Of a stretch of DNA of 64,000 nt, positions 37,348 to 47,479 are shown one piece after another. The stretch covers positions 496,001-560,000 of the forward strand of contig OY782500.1 of the NCBI GenBank assembly GCA_963677885.1, written 5' to 3'. The notes beneath the pieces are model-generated. The model saw nothing but the letters and a program-made list of their open reading frames with translations. It had not been told where the DNA came from and did no database searches. The position numbers and the translations under genes were made by a program. Source of the stretch: UBA1351 sp963677885 (GTDB taxonomy: Bacteria; Bacillota; Clostridia; Lachnospirales; Vallitaleaceae). Position 1 is the stretch's first letter; each line of letters begins with the position of its first letter.

Positions 37348-38751
37348 TTATTTTTTAGAAGGTAGAAGCTTCGATTTAACTATACCTAATAATTCATAAT
37401 TTAAGAAATATGTAAATATGAAACTTATTATTACATTAAACATATCGAAAAACGACTGCTGTTGATAAGATAGTATTGACATCAGTATTAATATTATTAC
37501 CGAAGCTATAATCTTCTTGAAATTATAGTTAATATTTTGAAACTTTTTAATATCAAACATCCTATATGCAGCTAATAACAAATAGCTCAACATTGTAGAT
37601 ATTGAAGCTGCATACATTCCGATTCTTTCTATGAGTACTAAATCAATAATTATATTCACTAAAGCAGCTACAACAGTGGACAAACCAGCACTCCTGGTTT
37701 TCATATGAGCCATATAAATTCCACCAAGAAATGCTGCTATGCTAGAACAAAATATGCCTAAATATAAAATTGACATCTGTTGATAAGCTATATCGTAGTC
37801 TCCACGTATAAGTATATTAAAGAGAAGTGGGGTTAACATAATTAGAATACTCATCGCTCCACTTAAAAAAGAAAAGATAATGTCGAACATTTTTGAGTAA
37901 TACTCTGATGAATCATCGTCTTTAACAGATAGTGTAGCATTCTCATGCCAAGCTATTAAAAAAGTAGATTGAAATAGTTTTAGCATATTTGGAATCTTAT
38001 TTGCAACCGCGTATATTGCAGTTGCCTCTAGACCTAAAAAATATGTTATTACTAACCTATCTGATAAAGACAGAACCCACATCGACAAATTATTAGGAAC
38101 TAAAGGCCAAGAATATTTCAACATTTTCTTAATCCATAAAATTGATATTTTTTCCAAACTAATATATTTGAGAATCGAAATAAATACACATAGATATATA
38201 ATACTAATCGCGGTTGAAGTGATTAACGCGTATAAAACTCCTATTAATCCATTATTTAGAAAAACTAGTTCTATTATTATCATCAGCATCAAAAAAAAGG
38301 AATTCAAGACAGAGCTAATAGAAAAATGATAATTCAAACCAAGTCCTCTTGCAATTTGCCTTAATGCAACTAAAACAATATCAACTACAAAATAAATTGA
38401 AATTAACAGCCTGACTTTTTCATTAAAATCACTCAAGAACACAAATAGTATACCTGATGTAACAATTGATATTGGAATAGAAAAAAAGAAAATATTTGTT
38501 ATTACACTTTTACTATCCTCAATAATACCACGGCTATCAATTAAAAAACGAAAAGCAGCCGACTGGATTTGCAATGTTATTGCAGGCAAAAGCAAAGCGA
38601 TTAAAGTAACAATAAGATCATATGTCCCATATTCTTTTGCAGTCAAGTACCCAGTTAATATAGGTAATACTATCATTGATGAAATTTTTGGTAAAAAAGT
38701 ACCAATCGATAAAATAATAGTATTCTTCATTAACAATTTTTCTCTACTCAT
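37348..38751 (-). CDS. Polysaccharide flippase (Wzx family)
   Basis: A 467-residue membrane protein of the MOP superfamily, about 12-14 hydrophobic segments (ILSIGTFLPKISSMIVLPIL, YDLIVTLIALLLPAITLQIQ, MFNVIISFIFTYFLNYE). The 'GTFLPKISSMIVLPILTGYL' start and LPAITLQIQSAAFRF segment are typical of capsule repeat-unit flippases. It would move undecaprenyl-linked repeat units across the membrane before polymerisation by the Wzy-like protein coded at 39983-41284. Confidence 0.88.
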   Translation of the reverse strand: MSREKLLMKNTIILSIGTFLPKISSMIVLPILTGYLTAKEYGTYDLIVTLIALLLPAITLQIQSAAFRFLIDSRGIIEDSKSVITNIFFFSIPISIVTSGILFVFLSDFNEKVRLLISIYFVVDIVLVALRQIARGLGLNYHFSISSVLNSFFLMLMIIIELVFLNNGLIGVLYALITSTAISIIYLCVFISILKYISLEKISILWIKKMLKYSWPLVPNNLSMWVLSLSDRLVITYFLGLEATAIYAVANKIPNMLKLFQSTFLIAWHENATLSVKDDDSSEYYSKMFDIIFSFLSGAMSILIMLTPLLFNILIRGDYDIAYQQMSILYLGIFCSSIAAFLGGIYMAHMKTRSAGLSTVVAALVNIIIDLVLIERIGMYAASISTMLSYLLLAAYRMFDIKKFQNINYNFKKIIASVIILILMSILSYQQQSFFDMFNVIISFIFTYFLNYELLGIVKSKLLPSKK

Positions 38752-38761
38752 TGAAAATATA

Positions 38762-39895
38762 TTACCTCATTTCCTTTAGTTTCTCATTCTTAAAATAAGC
38801 GATTATACTTTCTGCTTTGAGTCTTTCTTTTCGTACAATATCAAAGCTGGAATAATTCATATTTTCTAAATCTGATTTAACCGAAGATACAATATTATCT
38901 ATTAAACACTCATCATGTAAAAGATTGAATTTATTTTTTTTTGATGTATCACACAAAAGATCAAAAGACTTGCTATTTTCCTTACTTGTTTTTCTCTTTT
39001 CAACTATTGAAAATGGTACGTTATTTTTTATAGCAAAGCACATCCCATGAAAATAAGTTGTTATCATATAATCAGAAAATGCAATTAGGCTTATCCATTC
39101 AAAAGGAGAAAAATGATTCAAATTTATTGTACCTTCTATATAATCATATATCGATAAATAATTATAATCATCACCCAATCTATTCATAATCTCATTAGCA
39201 GTCTTATTGTCTGAATACATAAATAAAATTGACCTTTTACTTACCTTAAATTTTTTTACTCTAGATAAAATACTTCTAATTTTTGCTATATCAACATCAA
39301 ATTCATAGTTAAATGTTGGGTCGCAATTATAAAATAGTTTATCCTTACTAGCAAGATACTTACTCATTTCTTCGTATGTAGCTTTATCTCTCACTCCAAC
39401 ATAATCAAATTGATTTAAAAGCTTTATAAAAATATTTTTCTTAGTTGACGTTAATGTATTAAAATCACTTCTTGAAGATGCTGCATATGAAATCTTACGT
39501 ATATTAGTATCAAATGGTAACCAATATGCATTGGGGAAACCTCTAAACCCCAATTTCCAAACTTCATCACTTCCAACAATAACATAATTATATTTTTTTA
39601 GAACTTTACTTTCAATCAATTCATATTTTTCTGATATTATTTTTTTATCTGATAGTGGTAACCATTTCAAAGATGTATTGAATATTTTAAATCTTCTAAT
39701 ATTCGCAACAAAATGTTTCACATTTTTTGCTCTAAACACTTGTTTAATATAATGTATTTCTGCACTTATTGAATTATAGTTGATTATTTCCACTTCAATC
39801 TCCAGCTCTTCCTGTAACCATTTCGCAAGCGCGTACGCCTGAAGAAAAGCTCCATAGTTATGCGATTTATGATATGTTAATACTCCTACTTTCAT
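38762..39895 (-). CDS. Polysaccharide pyruvyl transferase family protein
   Basis: A 377-residue protein. GVLTYHKSHNYGAFLQAYAL at the start, VGSDEVWKLG near the middle, and ITTYFHGMCFAIKNN near the end are the motifs of the family. It transfers pyruvate from PEP as a ketal to a hydroxyl pair of a sugar, adding negative charge. SLH domains bind pyruvylated wall polymers, so two such enzymes plus many SLH proteins in this window may be linked; inference only. Confidence 0.85.
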   Translation of the reverse strand: MKVGVLTYHKSHNYGAFLQAYALAKWLQEELEIEVEIINYNSISAEIHYIKQVFRAKNVKHFVANIRRFKIFNTSLKWLPLSDKKIISEKYELIESKVLKKYNYVIVGSDEVWKLGFRGFPNAYWLPFDTNIRKISYAASSRSDFNTLTSTKKNIFIKLLNQFDYVGVRDKATYEEMSKYLASKDKLFYNCDPTFNYEFDVDIAKIRSILSRVKKFKVSKRSILFMYSDNKTANEIMNRLGDDYNYLSIYDYIEGTINLNHFSPFEWISLIAFSDYMITTYFHGMCFAIKNNVPFSIVEKRKTSKENSKSFDLLCDTSKKNKFNLLHDECLIDNIVSSVKSDLENMNYSSFDIVRKERLKAESIIAYFKNEKLKEMR

Positions 39896-39982
39896 ATCCT
39901 ACCTATTATGCTTTAATCATAATCCTTCCATCAAAATTTTATTGACATCATTAAATATGCGTTTGTTAAACTTTGTCTATTT

Positions 39983-41284
39983 TCAATTTTTATTTCTCAA
40001 CAATATGGATTTCTTTTTATCTATAATTTTAGCTATTGATTTTTCACTGTTAACTTGAGTACTCATTTTAAAATAACCAAGACCTAAAAAAATAAACATC
40101 CAAAATTCAGATAAATGCCAATAATACGATGAAAAGAACAGCCTTGGTACAGAAATTAGAAACAAAAACAAAAACAGTATCATATTCTCATTATTAATAT
40201 TTTTATTGAAGAGAATATAAATATTACGAACAGCACTAACAACTAATGGCATCATAAGGAAAAAACCAAATTCAACAAACATTTGCAAAAACAAATTATG
40301 TGGCCAAGTATTATAAACATTCGCATACTCACCAATTCCATTTCCAAAAAAAGGATGATCCTTAATCATATCAAAAGCCCATTCCCATCTATAATTACGA
40401 TTATTCAGAATTCCCATGACACCATTGTTTTGATCTATTAGTATCAGTGACTTTGTTATTGTTGCAACTTCAATATCTAAATAATTTAAAATCGAACTAA
40501 TTATTATAAGTATTTTATGAATGTACAACATAATTAATAAGCCAATGACCATAATAACTATATATTTAATAAACTTCTTTAACTTAAAATTATTACTTTT
40601 TAAACTCGAAGCTTTATATATATCTCTCAATAAAAAAGCAACAAAGATCGTGAGAAGTAAAACTAATAACGGACCACGTCCCAATACAGTTATTGTACTA
40701 ATCAATATAAAAAAACCATTAGAATACAATATATAATTTTCAATTTTTCTCTCATGGTAATAGACAAGATGTAATACAGATGCAGAAAGAATTATTACGA
40801 CTAAGTACGAAGCAAACATATCCATTCTATCATATCCTATGTTCATAAGAGATTGTGACACAAACTGAAATGGCTTTAGTATAAATAGCATTCCAACCCT
40901 CATGACATTAACAAGAACTTTTTTTTGATCAAAAGGTATCAACATCACAACAAATGTAAGAACTCCTGTTCCAATGAACTCGATAAAATACTGCTCTGTA
41001 AAATCACCACTACTAATTATGAATGAGTAAAAAAAGCATAATATTATAAAACATATTAACAATAATGATCTTAATTTAACAACAATTTTTATCTTTAAAA
41101 TTAATGCTGCCAATATAGATATCATTGCCGATCCAATAATTATTTTGCTTGCCACACCACCAGAAATCCCGTAATATAAATTCAAAACATAAGCAATGAA
41201 CTGTGATGTAATAATCAGTGCTATTGAAAAACTATTAATTTTTTTTATTTTATTGATTTGCTGATTTATCGTTCTAATTTTCAT
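39983..41284 (-). CDS. O-antigen ligase/polymerase-like protein (Wzy)
   Basis: A 433-residue membrane protein with about 11 hydrophobic segments and a large loop. The segment HPFFGNGIGEYANVYNTWPH NLFLQ (after WAFDMIKD) is the signature of the O-antigen ligase/polymerase family. Given flippase and glycosyltransferases alongside, it most probably joins repeat units on the outer face of the membrane. It overlaps the next upstream gene by 4 nt. Confidence 0.85.
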   Translation of the reverse strand: MKIRTINQQINKIKKINSFSIALIITSQFIAYVLNLYYGISGGVASKIIIGSAMISILAALILKIKIVVKLRSLLLICFIILCFFYSFIISSGDFTEQYFIEFIGTGVLTFVVMLIPFDQKKVLVNVMRVGMLFILKPFQFVSQSLMNIGYDRMDMFASYLVVIILSASVLHLVYYHERKIENYILYSNGFFILISTITVLGRGPLLVLLLTIFVAFLLRDIYKASSLKSNNFKLKKFIKYIVIMVIGLLIMLYIHKILIIISSILNYLDIEVATITKSLILIDQNNGVMGILNNRNYRWEWAFDMIKDHPFFGNGIGEYANVYNTWPHNLFLQMFVEFGFFLMMPLVVSAVRNIYILFNKNINNENMILFLFLFLISVPRLFFSSYYWHLSEFWMFIFLGLGYFKMSTQVNSEKSIAKIIDKKKSILLRNKN

Positions 41285-42201
41285 AACTCCTTTGTTAAGT
41301 ATTTATTTTTCATGAAGATTACTCCATCAATAAAATATCGACAAAAAGCTGTAACTGGATGAATACACTTCTTTGCCCATACAAGAGACTTTCTTAAATC
41401 TCCCTTCTTGAAATACTCTTTGCCTATCTCATAATAGTGCCTACTATATATCAAATTTGCTTTATCTGTTGTAAATTTTGATATAATACCATTCATTTTA
41501 TCTAAATAATGTAATCTCAATCTTAAAAAATCGTTCGGATCAATTGGTGAGTTTCTTCTAATAACATGCTTATTCATCAAAACCTCATCTAAATATATAG
41601 CACAATATTTGTCTAAAATCCTTGAGAAAAACTCCCAATCCTGATGCCTTTCAAAGCTCTCATCAAATCCATCTATTTCATCAATAGCTGTTCTTCGAAT
41701 TACAGCTGAGCTAGAACAGATTCTTATTTTACCGGTCATATATGAATAAAGCAAATCATTAAGTCTATCTGCTTTATCAACTCTACAAATCTCATCACTC
41801 TTGTCGTCAAATACACTCTTGTATGCGCAAAACACAAAACCAACATTGACACTTTCCTTAGTTAAAGTCATGATTAGGTGTTCAATCATATTAGGGTGAT
41901 AAACATCGTCATCATCTAGGAAGGCAACATATTCACCCTTCGCAGATTTTAAACCAGTGTTTCTTGCAACTGAACCATTGTAGTTATTTTTATGACATAT
42001 ATATGAAACATTCTCATATACCAAATACCGAGATAGAGCTTCTTGTGTTTCCTTTTGTTCTTCTGTCTCTTTTCCATTATCATCTACAACAATTATTTCC
42101 AGTTTATCATATGACTGTTCTAATACACTCCCTACTGCTCGATTTATATGTTCATGACCTTTGTAAGTTGGTATAATCACTGAAACTAATCCATTCATCA
42201 T
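41281..42201 (-). CDS. Family 2 glycosyltransferase
   Basis: A 306-residue cytoplasmic GT-A enzyme. VSVIIPTYKGHEHINRAVGS, IIVVDDNGKE, the DXD-type FLDDDDVYHPNM and FDESFERHQDWEF are all typical of GT2. It adds one sugar of the repeat unit to the lipid-linked chain; donor and acceptor cannot be told. The start has a tandem ATG pair, the second being equally likely. It overlaps the neighbours on both sides by 4 nt, so translation is probably coupled. Confidence 0.88.
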   Translation of the reverse strand: MMNGLVSVIIPTYKGHEHINRAVGSVLEQSYDKLEIIVVDDNGKETEEQKETQEALSRYLVYENVSYICHKNNYNGSVARNTGLKSAKGEYVAFLDDDDVYHPNMIEHLIMTLTKESVNVGFVFCAYKSVFDDKSDEICRVDKADRLNDLLYSYMTGKIRICSSSAVIRRTAIDEIDGFDESFERHQDWEFFSRILDKYCAIYLDEVLMNKHVIRRNSPIDPNDFLRLRLHYLDKMNGIISKFTTDKANLIYSRHYYEIGKEYFKKGDLRKSLVWAKKCIHPVTAFCRYFIDGVIFMKNKYLTKEL

Positions 42202-43319
42202 GATATTTCCTCACTAAGTTTGCTCATATATAACTCTTCTAGTCTGTTAACTATATCTTTATTGTCAAAACCATTTTTTTTCAAGTAGCTACTAACAGTC
42301 TCACGTTTACTATTTAATGATTTATCGATAATTTGCATTGCCCAAACTTTTGGCGACTCCTCCAAACTTAAATATTCTGTACTATCCAATATTTTAACTT
42401 GTCTTGTTATAGTATCAGAGAAAAAACAATTAAGACCAGATGCTTGTGCTTCTACTCCAACAACTGGTAATCCTTCATATAATGAAGGCAATAAGAAGAC
42501 ATCAAAGGCTTGAAATATATTGGGAACATCATTTCTTAAACCTAATTGCATCACTTTTTTAGTCAATCCTAAACAGTCTATTTTATTATTAACATCTTTA
42601 ATAATATTCTCATGCCCACTTCCTACCAATATTAATATTGAATTCTTTTTAATCTTTTGAATTTCATAGAATATATCAATCAAAAATTGATGATTCTTTT
42701 GTTCCATATACTTTCCAACATGACCAACTACAAATGCATTTTCAATATCTAATGAAGTTCTATATTCATTTCTTACTTTTTTATTGAACTTAAACTTCTC
42801 TACATCTATTCCGTTTTTAATCACTTCAACACTACCATTTTTTACTGCGTTTTTCCCATATAACCACTCTCCAGCTACATCAGAACAAGCTAATAAATCT
42901 GTAGCAACAAATTTAATTAATGGTTTCAATAGTTCTCCAAGTAATTTCATTCTCTGAAAACTAGTGTTATGAGAATGAGCTATCCTGATACTTACTTTAT
43001 GTCTTTTAGCCAAAGCTAAAAAAAGAAAGTTCTTTATCTTGCTATGCCCATGAACAATATCGTAATTATTTTCACGTAAGAAAACATTAACATCACGAAT
43101 AAACTTAGGCATATTCCTAATAGACATATTGGAAACCTGATAAACCGTACACCCAAGATCTTCAAATTTCTGGATATATTCACTCTGACCATCCATAAAT
43201 ACTAGAAAATCGAACTGAAAATTATCTCTATTTATTGACTTGGCCCACTCATACAAAACAGCTTGTGTCCCACCTCTTCCTATTCTATCAACAAAATGCA
43301 AGACTCTAATTTTTTTCAT
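42198..43319 (-). CDS. Family 4 glycosyltransferase (GT-B)
   Basis: A 373-residue protein with the N-terminal GT4 domain (RVLHFVDRIGRGGTQAVLYE, VHGHSKIKNF) and C-terminal GT1/GT4 domain (VGHVGKYMEQKNHQFLI, FLLPSLYEGLPVVGVEAQ with the catalytic E-X7-E). Retaining enzyme using a nucleotide sugar; the acceptor is the growing repeat unit. ATG 43319 has an AGGTGA box and overlaps the previous gene's end by 14 nt. Confidence 0.88.
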   Translation of the reverse strand: MKKIRVLHFVDRIGRGGTQAVLYEWAKSINRDNFQFDFLVFMDGQSEYIQKFEDLGCTVYQVSNMSIRNMPKFIRDVNVFLRENNYDIVHGHSKIKNFLFLALAKRHKVSIRIAHSHNTSFQRMKLLGELLKPLIKFVATDLLACSDVAGEWLYGKNAVKNGSVEVIKNGIDVEKFKFNKKVRNEYRTSLDIENAFVVGHVGKYMEQKNHQFLIDIFYEIQKIKKNSILILVGSGHENIIKDVNNKIDCLGLTKKVMQLGLRNDVPNIFQAFDVFLLPSLYEGLPVVGVEAQASGLNCFFSDTITRQVKILDSTEYLSLEESPKVWAMQIIDKSLNSKRETVSSYLKKNGFDNKDIVNRLEELYMSKLSEEIS

Positions 43320-44493
43320 ATAAATCACCTAAGTCTAGAGCATACTTTATAAAATCTCTTCCCTTTTCTCGTATGGCTGTAACTTTCTTATTAATATCAT
43401 GATAATCTAAGAAATCTGAAGCTACTTCATCGATATCTTCGTACCCACTTAATAACCTAGCTTTTAGGCCCAAGTAATCTAATATGTTATCTATTCTTGA
43501 ATTTGTTGCTAATGAATAATTTTCCTTAAATCTTTTAAAAACAAAAAAAGATTTCTCATATATTATAGAAAACACTGTACAATGAAAAGAATCAGTACAT
43601 ACATACTCAGCATTACTTATATAGTTAATAAATTCTGCTGGTCCAGCATGATACGGCAATATATCACCGAAATTTTTGTCATTGTTTGAATATACATTCA
43701 AGAATTTAATAGCGACAATTTTTAGACCCGTTTTTTCTTTTAAACGATTTACAAAATCACGTTGCTCTGGATTATCCCCTAGAAAGTAACAAAAAATATA
43801 TTTTTCTTTAATTAATGGTTGATCTGGATGAATACAATTCCAGTCTGTTTTATCAAATAACAAAGTTGGATCACATACAATTTCTGGAACCATACCAGTA
43901 ACTTCTTCTACAATCTCACGCCCAGTTCTTTCTCTAACACTTAAGTAATCAAATTTTTCCAAAAAATTTCTAGCGAACTCATTGTAGCTTTTAGGTAATT
44001 TATTAATTCCAAAGCTTGTTGAATAACTTATTCTTTTGACACCACTATGAACCCAATTAAGCGTATAATAATCAGCTTCTAAATTAGAAGGTAACCATAA
44101 CTGATCACTTCCAACCATTATGCTATCAAACTGCTTAGAATAAACAGTTAACTCCTCAAAATTATTGATCCTTTTAGAAATACGAAAATTTTTTTCAAAA
44201 TCATTAAAAGCTTCATCTCTAGATTTTAGTAGACTACTTAACTCTGTAAATTTATTCATTTTTTTTATCTTTAATCTTATATATCCAATTTTCCCCAGTA
44301 AAACATCCAATTTCAGAGATTCGCGAAAGTAATATGCTATTTTTTTTCTCTTTATACTTTTTTTTAATCCACTATAATTAATAGTTTCATTTTCTATTCC
44401 CAAATCATCCAAAATTTTTTGTGTTGCATATGCTTGAAGTGCGCTACCATAGTTTTTTTGAAAATAACATGATACAATTCCAACTTTTTTCAT
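43306..44493 (-). CDS. Polysaccharide pyruvyl transferase family protein
   Basis: A 395-residue second member of the family, with GIVSCYFQKNYGSALQAYAT, MVGSDQLWLPSN, and CTDSFHCTVFSIIYEKSFFV. Together with the one at 38762-39895 it suggests two pyruvyl ketals per repeat unit or different acceptors. The 5-nt gap to the Fe-S protein gene upstream suggests a joint function: such pairs (PPT plus F420-hydrogenase beta-like protein) are frequent in Firmicutes and Bacteroidetes polysaccharide loci. Confidence 0.87.
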   Translation of the reverse strand: MKKVGIVSCYFQKNYGSALQAYATQKILDDLGIENETINYSGLKKSIKRKKIAYYFRESLKLDVLLGKIGYIRLKIKKMNKFTELSSLLKSRDEAFNDFEKNFRISKRINNFEELTVYSKQFDSIMVGSDQLWLPSNLEADYYTLNWVHSGVKRISYSTSFGINKLPKSYNEFARNFLEKFDYLSVRERTGREIVEEVTGMVPEIVCDPTLLFDKTDWNCIHPDQPLIKEKYIFCYFLGDNPEQRDFVNRLKEKTGLKIVAIKFLNVYSNNDKNFGDILPYHAGPAEFINYISNAEYVCTDSFHCTVFSIIYEKSFFVFKRFKENYSLATNSRIDNILDYLGLKARLLSGYEDIDEVASDFLDYHDINKKVTAIREKGRDFIKYALDLGDLYEKN

Positions 44494-44498
44494 ACCAA

Positions 44499-45683
44499 TC
44501 AGCTTCCTTTTCTTCTTAATAAGACTTTCTTCAAATAATCGTATATACCAAGCTTAAAAGTAATGTATCGACCATAATGCAATATAAAAACTTTAAAAGA
44601 ATATGGAAAATATTTATCAATTAAGTCTCTTCCATTTAGATTATGTGCATCTTCAAAGAACTCTAATCTTCTAATACTATTTTGACTAGTTGTATATAAT
44701 TGATTATGAACAGTTTTCCTTAACAACTCAGTTCCGATATTAGCATATATATATTTGTTCTTTATACTATTAAAAACACATTTTCCTTTCTCTGTTTGTA
44801 TCTGCATTCTTGTTGTACCTTTATTGTCATTCATGTGACTTGAGTAATCACCGACTTTAAAATAATCACCAATTAAAAAGTCACCAATTGGCTCTTTATA
44901 TTTGCAGTGTTTACAGCTTGGTCTATTAGCAACTCCAGAAAAATATATGCGCAACCATGGATCTGATTCAATACTCCTATGGTACTCCTTTCCATTTTTA
45001 AAATAAAGCGACATAGTTGAATAATTATAACCATAGTACTTATCTCTACATCTAATTTTATCTATCTTACTCTTGTACTTACTTGTTTGATACTCAATAT
45101 ATTTTGAGAAAATATATGGTGATGGTACAGCACGACATACAACTGCAACGGTAATTAATTTTTTATAATCCGCACCAAGATAACAATATAATCCTGCAAC
45201 TTGGCAAGGAGTACCTGAAAATAGTACCCACTTATCTTCTAATAGAAACTTCTTCACTCTTTTAAATGAAGTACCAATGTTACTCTGTACATATTTTGAA
45301 CCTACTAACTCCATTAAGCCTTTATGATCACTGACACAATCATGGATGGCTGTGAAATCCTCATCAAACCTGACTCCAAAAACAACTCCACCTGAATTTA
45401 TTATTTCGTTCGCTATAGTATAGAAAGCTCCTCCAGCTGTACTAATCTTTCTTTCATTTGATTTAATATTTTGTACAATATATGATTCTAATGTCTTCAT
45501 TTCAACAGGATTATTTATTGGGCATGCTTTATTGCATTTACCGCATTGTAGGCAGGTTTCATGTTCAATTTCAGGGTACACAAATCCCTCTTTATCACTT
45601 TTCATTTGAATACTATTTGTAGGACAAATATTCGAACATGAACTACATCCAGTGCAATCCAACTTATCTACTAACTCTATCAT
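44499..45683 (-). CDS. F420-hydrogenase/dehydrogenase beta-like Fe-S protein
   Basis: A 394-residue protein. Two [4Fe-4S] ferredoxin motifs (CTGCSSCSNICP, 10-21, and CLQCGKCNKACPI, 40-52), then an N-terminal and C-terminal F420 hydrogenase beta domain (STAGGAFYTIANEII, FSGTPCQVAGL, HCKYKEPIGDFLIGDYF). Proteins of this type in polysaccharide clusters are thought to be flavin-linked oxidoreductases; the substrate is not known. Always near pyruvyl transferases in my experience of the family, as here. Confidence 0.85.
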   Translation of the reverse strand: MIELVDKLDCTGCSSCSNICPTNSIQMKSDKEGFVYPEIEHETCLQCGKCNKACPINNPVEMKTLESYIVQNIKSNERKISTAGGAFYTIANEIINSGGVVFGVRFDEDFTAIHDCVSDHKGLMELVGSKYVQSNIGTSFKRVKKFLLEDKWVLFSGTPCQVAGLYCYLGADYKKLITVAVVCRAVPSPYIFSKYIEYQTSKYKSKIDKIRCRDKYYGYNYSTMSLYFKNGKEYHRSIESDPWLRIYFSGVANRPSCKHCKYKEPIGDFLIGDYFKVGDYSSHMNDNKGTTRMQIQTEKGKCVFNSIKNKYIYANIGTELLRKTVHNQLYTTSQNSIRRLEFFEDAHNLNGRDLIDKYFPYSFKVFILHYGRYITFKLGIYDYLKKVLLRRKGS

Positions 45684-45693
45684 TTAATCACCT

Positions 45694-46784
45694 TTATCCA
45701 TTTATTAACCGAAGATACTCTTTCACAACTATTTCTCTATCAAAACAACTTTCAACAAATTTTCTTCCCTCTTCCCCCATGGTCCTTCTTTCTTTTACAT
45801 TCATTTTAATAAGTTTATCTATCCTATCGATCAAATCTGCACTATCTTTTTCATTAATAAGAAAACCATTAACATTATTCTTAACAACTTCTTTACAACC
45901 TGGTCTATTTGTTGTAATTATTGGTCGTCCTGATGCAGCGGCTTCTAATAATACATTTGAAATGCCTTCTGGATGGTATGTTGGAAGAATTAAGCAACTA
46001 CACATTTCATAATAATATTTAGTATTTTTAACCAATCCATGATATATAAGAATATTTTTATCTACTAAATGATTTAATTTATCTATATAATCTTCCTCAC
46101 AGTAACCACAAACATGAAACTCAACCATTTTATTATCTTTATAGTATGTTGCCGCATCAATAAACTCATCAATACCCTTTGCCTTCATAACTCTAGCCAT
46201 ATAGAGGAACTTGATTATTTTATCCTCTGGATACTTTAGTAGTTTATATTCTTTTAGATTAACTCCAGACCCTGGTAAAATATTTCCGATTCTATAATTA
46301 ATTCTTTTTGAATCAAAAAACAATTTATCACTTTCATTTTGAAAAAAGACACATTTCGATGAAGAACATACTACTTTGTACAATAACTTTGTAACAATAC
46401 TTGTTAATCCACCTTCAGATAAGCCTTTTCCCAAGCCTGTGATATTCGGAGCAAACGGAACTTTTAAGGCTTTACAAGCAAGACCTCCATATAAGTTGCA
46501 TTTTACAGTATAAGATAGCACATAGTCAGGCTCTAAATTTCTTATAATTTTAAAATATTGTAATAATAGACTAATATCCTCAAAAGGATTCTTTCCCCTG
46601 CGATTCATTTTTGTTTCAATATATTTACATAAATATTTTTTTCGTAATCAGTCGAACTACCAAAAGGACCTTTAGGAAAGGTAACATAAACATCGAATCC
46701 ATTATCATTTAATGCTTTTACAATTTCTTTTCTAAATCCAAAAACCACCAATTCGCTATTTCCCAATAGCAATATCTTCTTCAT
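45694..46784 (-). pseudogene. Family 4 glycosyltransferase with one-base frameshift
   Basis: The gene starts at ATG 46784 with an AGGAG box and reads MKKILLLGNSELVVFGFRKE..VTFPKGPFGSSTDYE. In a run of seven A (46636-46642 on the complement) the frame is lost by one base; the proper frame then continues KKYLCKYIETKMNRRGKNP and on to the GT4 domain (FLYMARVMKAKGIDEFIDAA, LPTYHPEGISNVLLEAAASG). A single extra A would restore about 364 codons. It is the first gene after promoter and leader A. Loss here could be a real null, slippage-based phase variation, or an error in base calling of the A-run. Everything else in the gene looks intact. Confidence 0.8.
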
Positions 46785-47148
46785 AATATGTTCTCCTGTT
46801 TATGATAAATCTAATCGTATTTTTACTCTAAGTTTTCATTATCAATCGTATAAAACACTATACTTGTTATCTGTGCAATTAAATTTTATTATCAATTAAT
46901 ACATAAAATTTTTATAACTATTAATATACATACAATAAGTAAGCAAAACAGTCATATAGCGTATTACCATAGCTGCTTTTATAAGCATTTACTTGTGAAT
47001 CGATTATATAATGAAAATCTCAATTAGTTGTTATTGTTTGCTCTCTAATATTTCTAGTAAAATCAGATTGCAAAACATAGTGGATATGCAGAACACACAT
47101 ATCCAAATACTTTTCATCACTTATTCATTGGTACATAATTTATATCAC

Positions 47149-47361
47149 AAAATTAAGCCTTGTTCTTAATCACAGAACAAAGTACACCATTGTACCAACT
47201 GAACACTATTCACTTATGTCTCTCGGAAAATTTAAGAAATTTAGACTATTTATACTCATCTACTCTCATCATTTCCCCTGTTCATCCTGTCCCATACAAG
47301 ATCTTCAGTCCAATGATTTCCCCAAACCATTTTATAGGACTTAAGACTTACGTCTTGTATG
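47149..47361 (-). ncRNA. Candidate structured leader RNA of the exopolysaccharide operon (copy A)
   Basis: On the minus strand, starting about 7 nt after the -10 box, a segment of about 200 nt matches 57983-58173 closely. Predicted parts: a 9-bp stem (47353-47361 with 47293-47301) that encloses a hairpin AGUCC..AUGGUUU-GGGG-AAAUCAU..GGACU (47307-47341); a long conserved purine-rich core; a small hairpin GTACA/TGTAC (47182-47195); and a 9-bp stem (47158-47166 with 47174-47182) followed by CTTAATTTT, which resembles an intrinsic terminator. The layout is that of an attenuator or antitermination leader before a 15-gene operon. The family is not one I know. The remaining 360 bp to the first gene contain one perfect 7-bp hairpin (47082-47104) and no gene. 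Confidence 0.55.
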
Positions 47362-47367
47362 TCCTAT

Positions 47368-47396
47368 ACTTTACCACCCTAAATAGTAAAAGTCAA
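47368..47396 (-). promoter_or_regulatory. Promoter A (TTGACT-17-TAAAGT)
   Basis: -35 TTGACT is at 47391-47396, -10 TAAAGT at 47368-47373, with exactly 17 bp between. The whole segment including the spacer (ATTTAGGGTGG) recurs in promoter B, more strictly than a promoter alone needs, so a regulator may bind the spacer. It would drive the long exopolysaccharide operon. Confidence 0.65.
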
Positions 47397-47479
47397 GCAA
47401 CTCATATCAACTTTTCTAATCGTTCACAATTGTTGACACTTTAGCCCAACAATTTTCACACTTTTTTTACAATATAATA

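Noticed and set aside
47160..47444. Plus-strand frame in the leader region upstream of the exopolysaccharide operon
   Set aside because: The sequence is conserved in copy B as an RNA-like element, with insertions that break the frame; better explained as leader.
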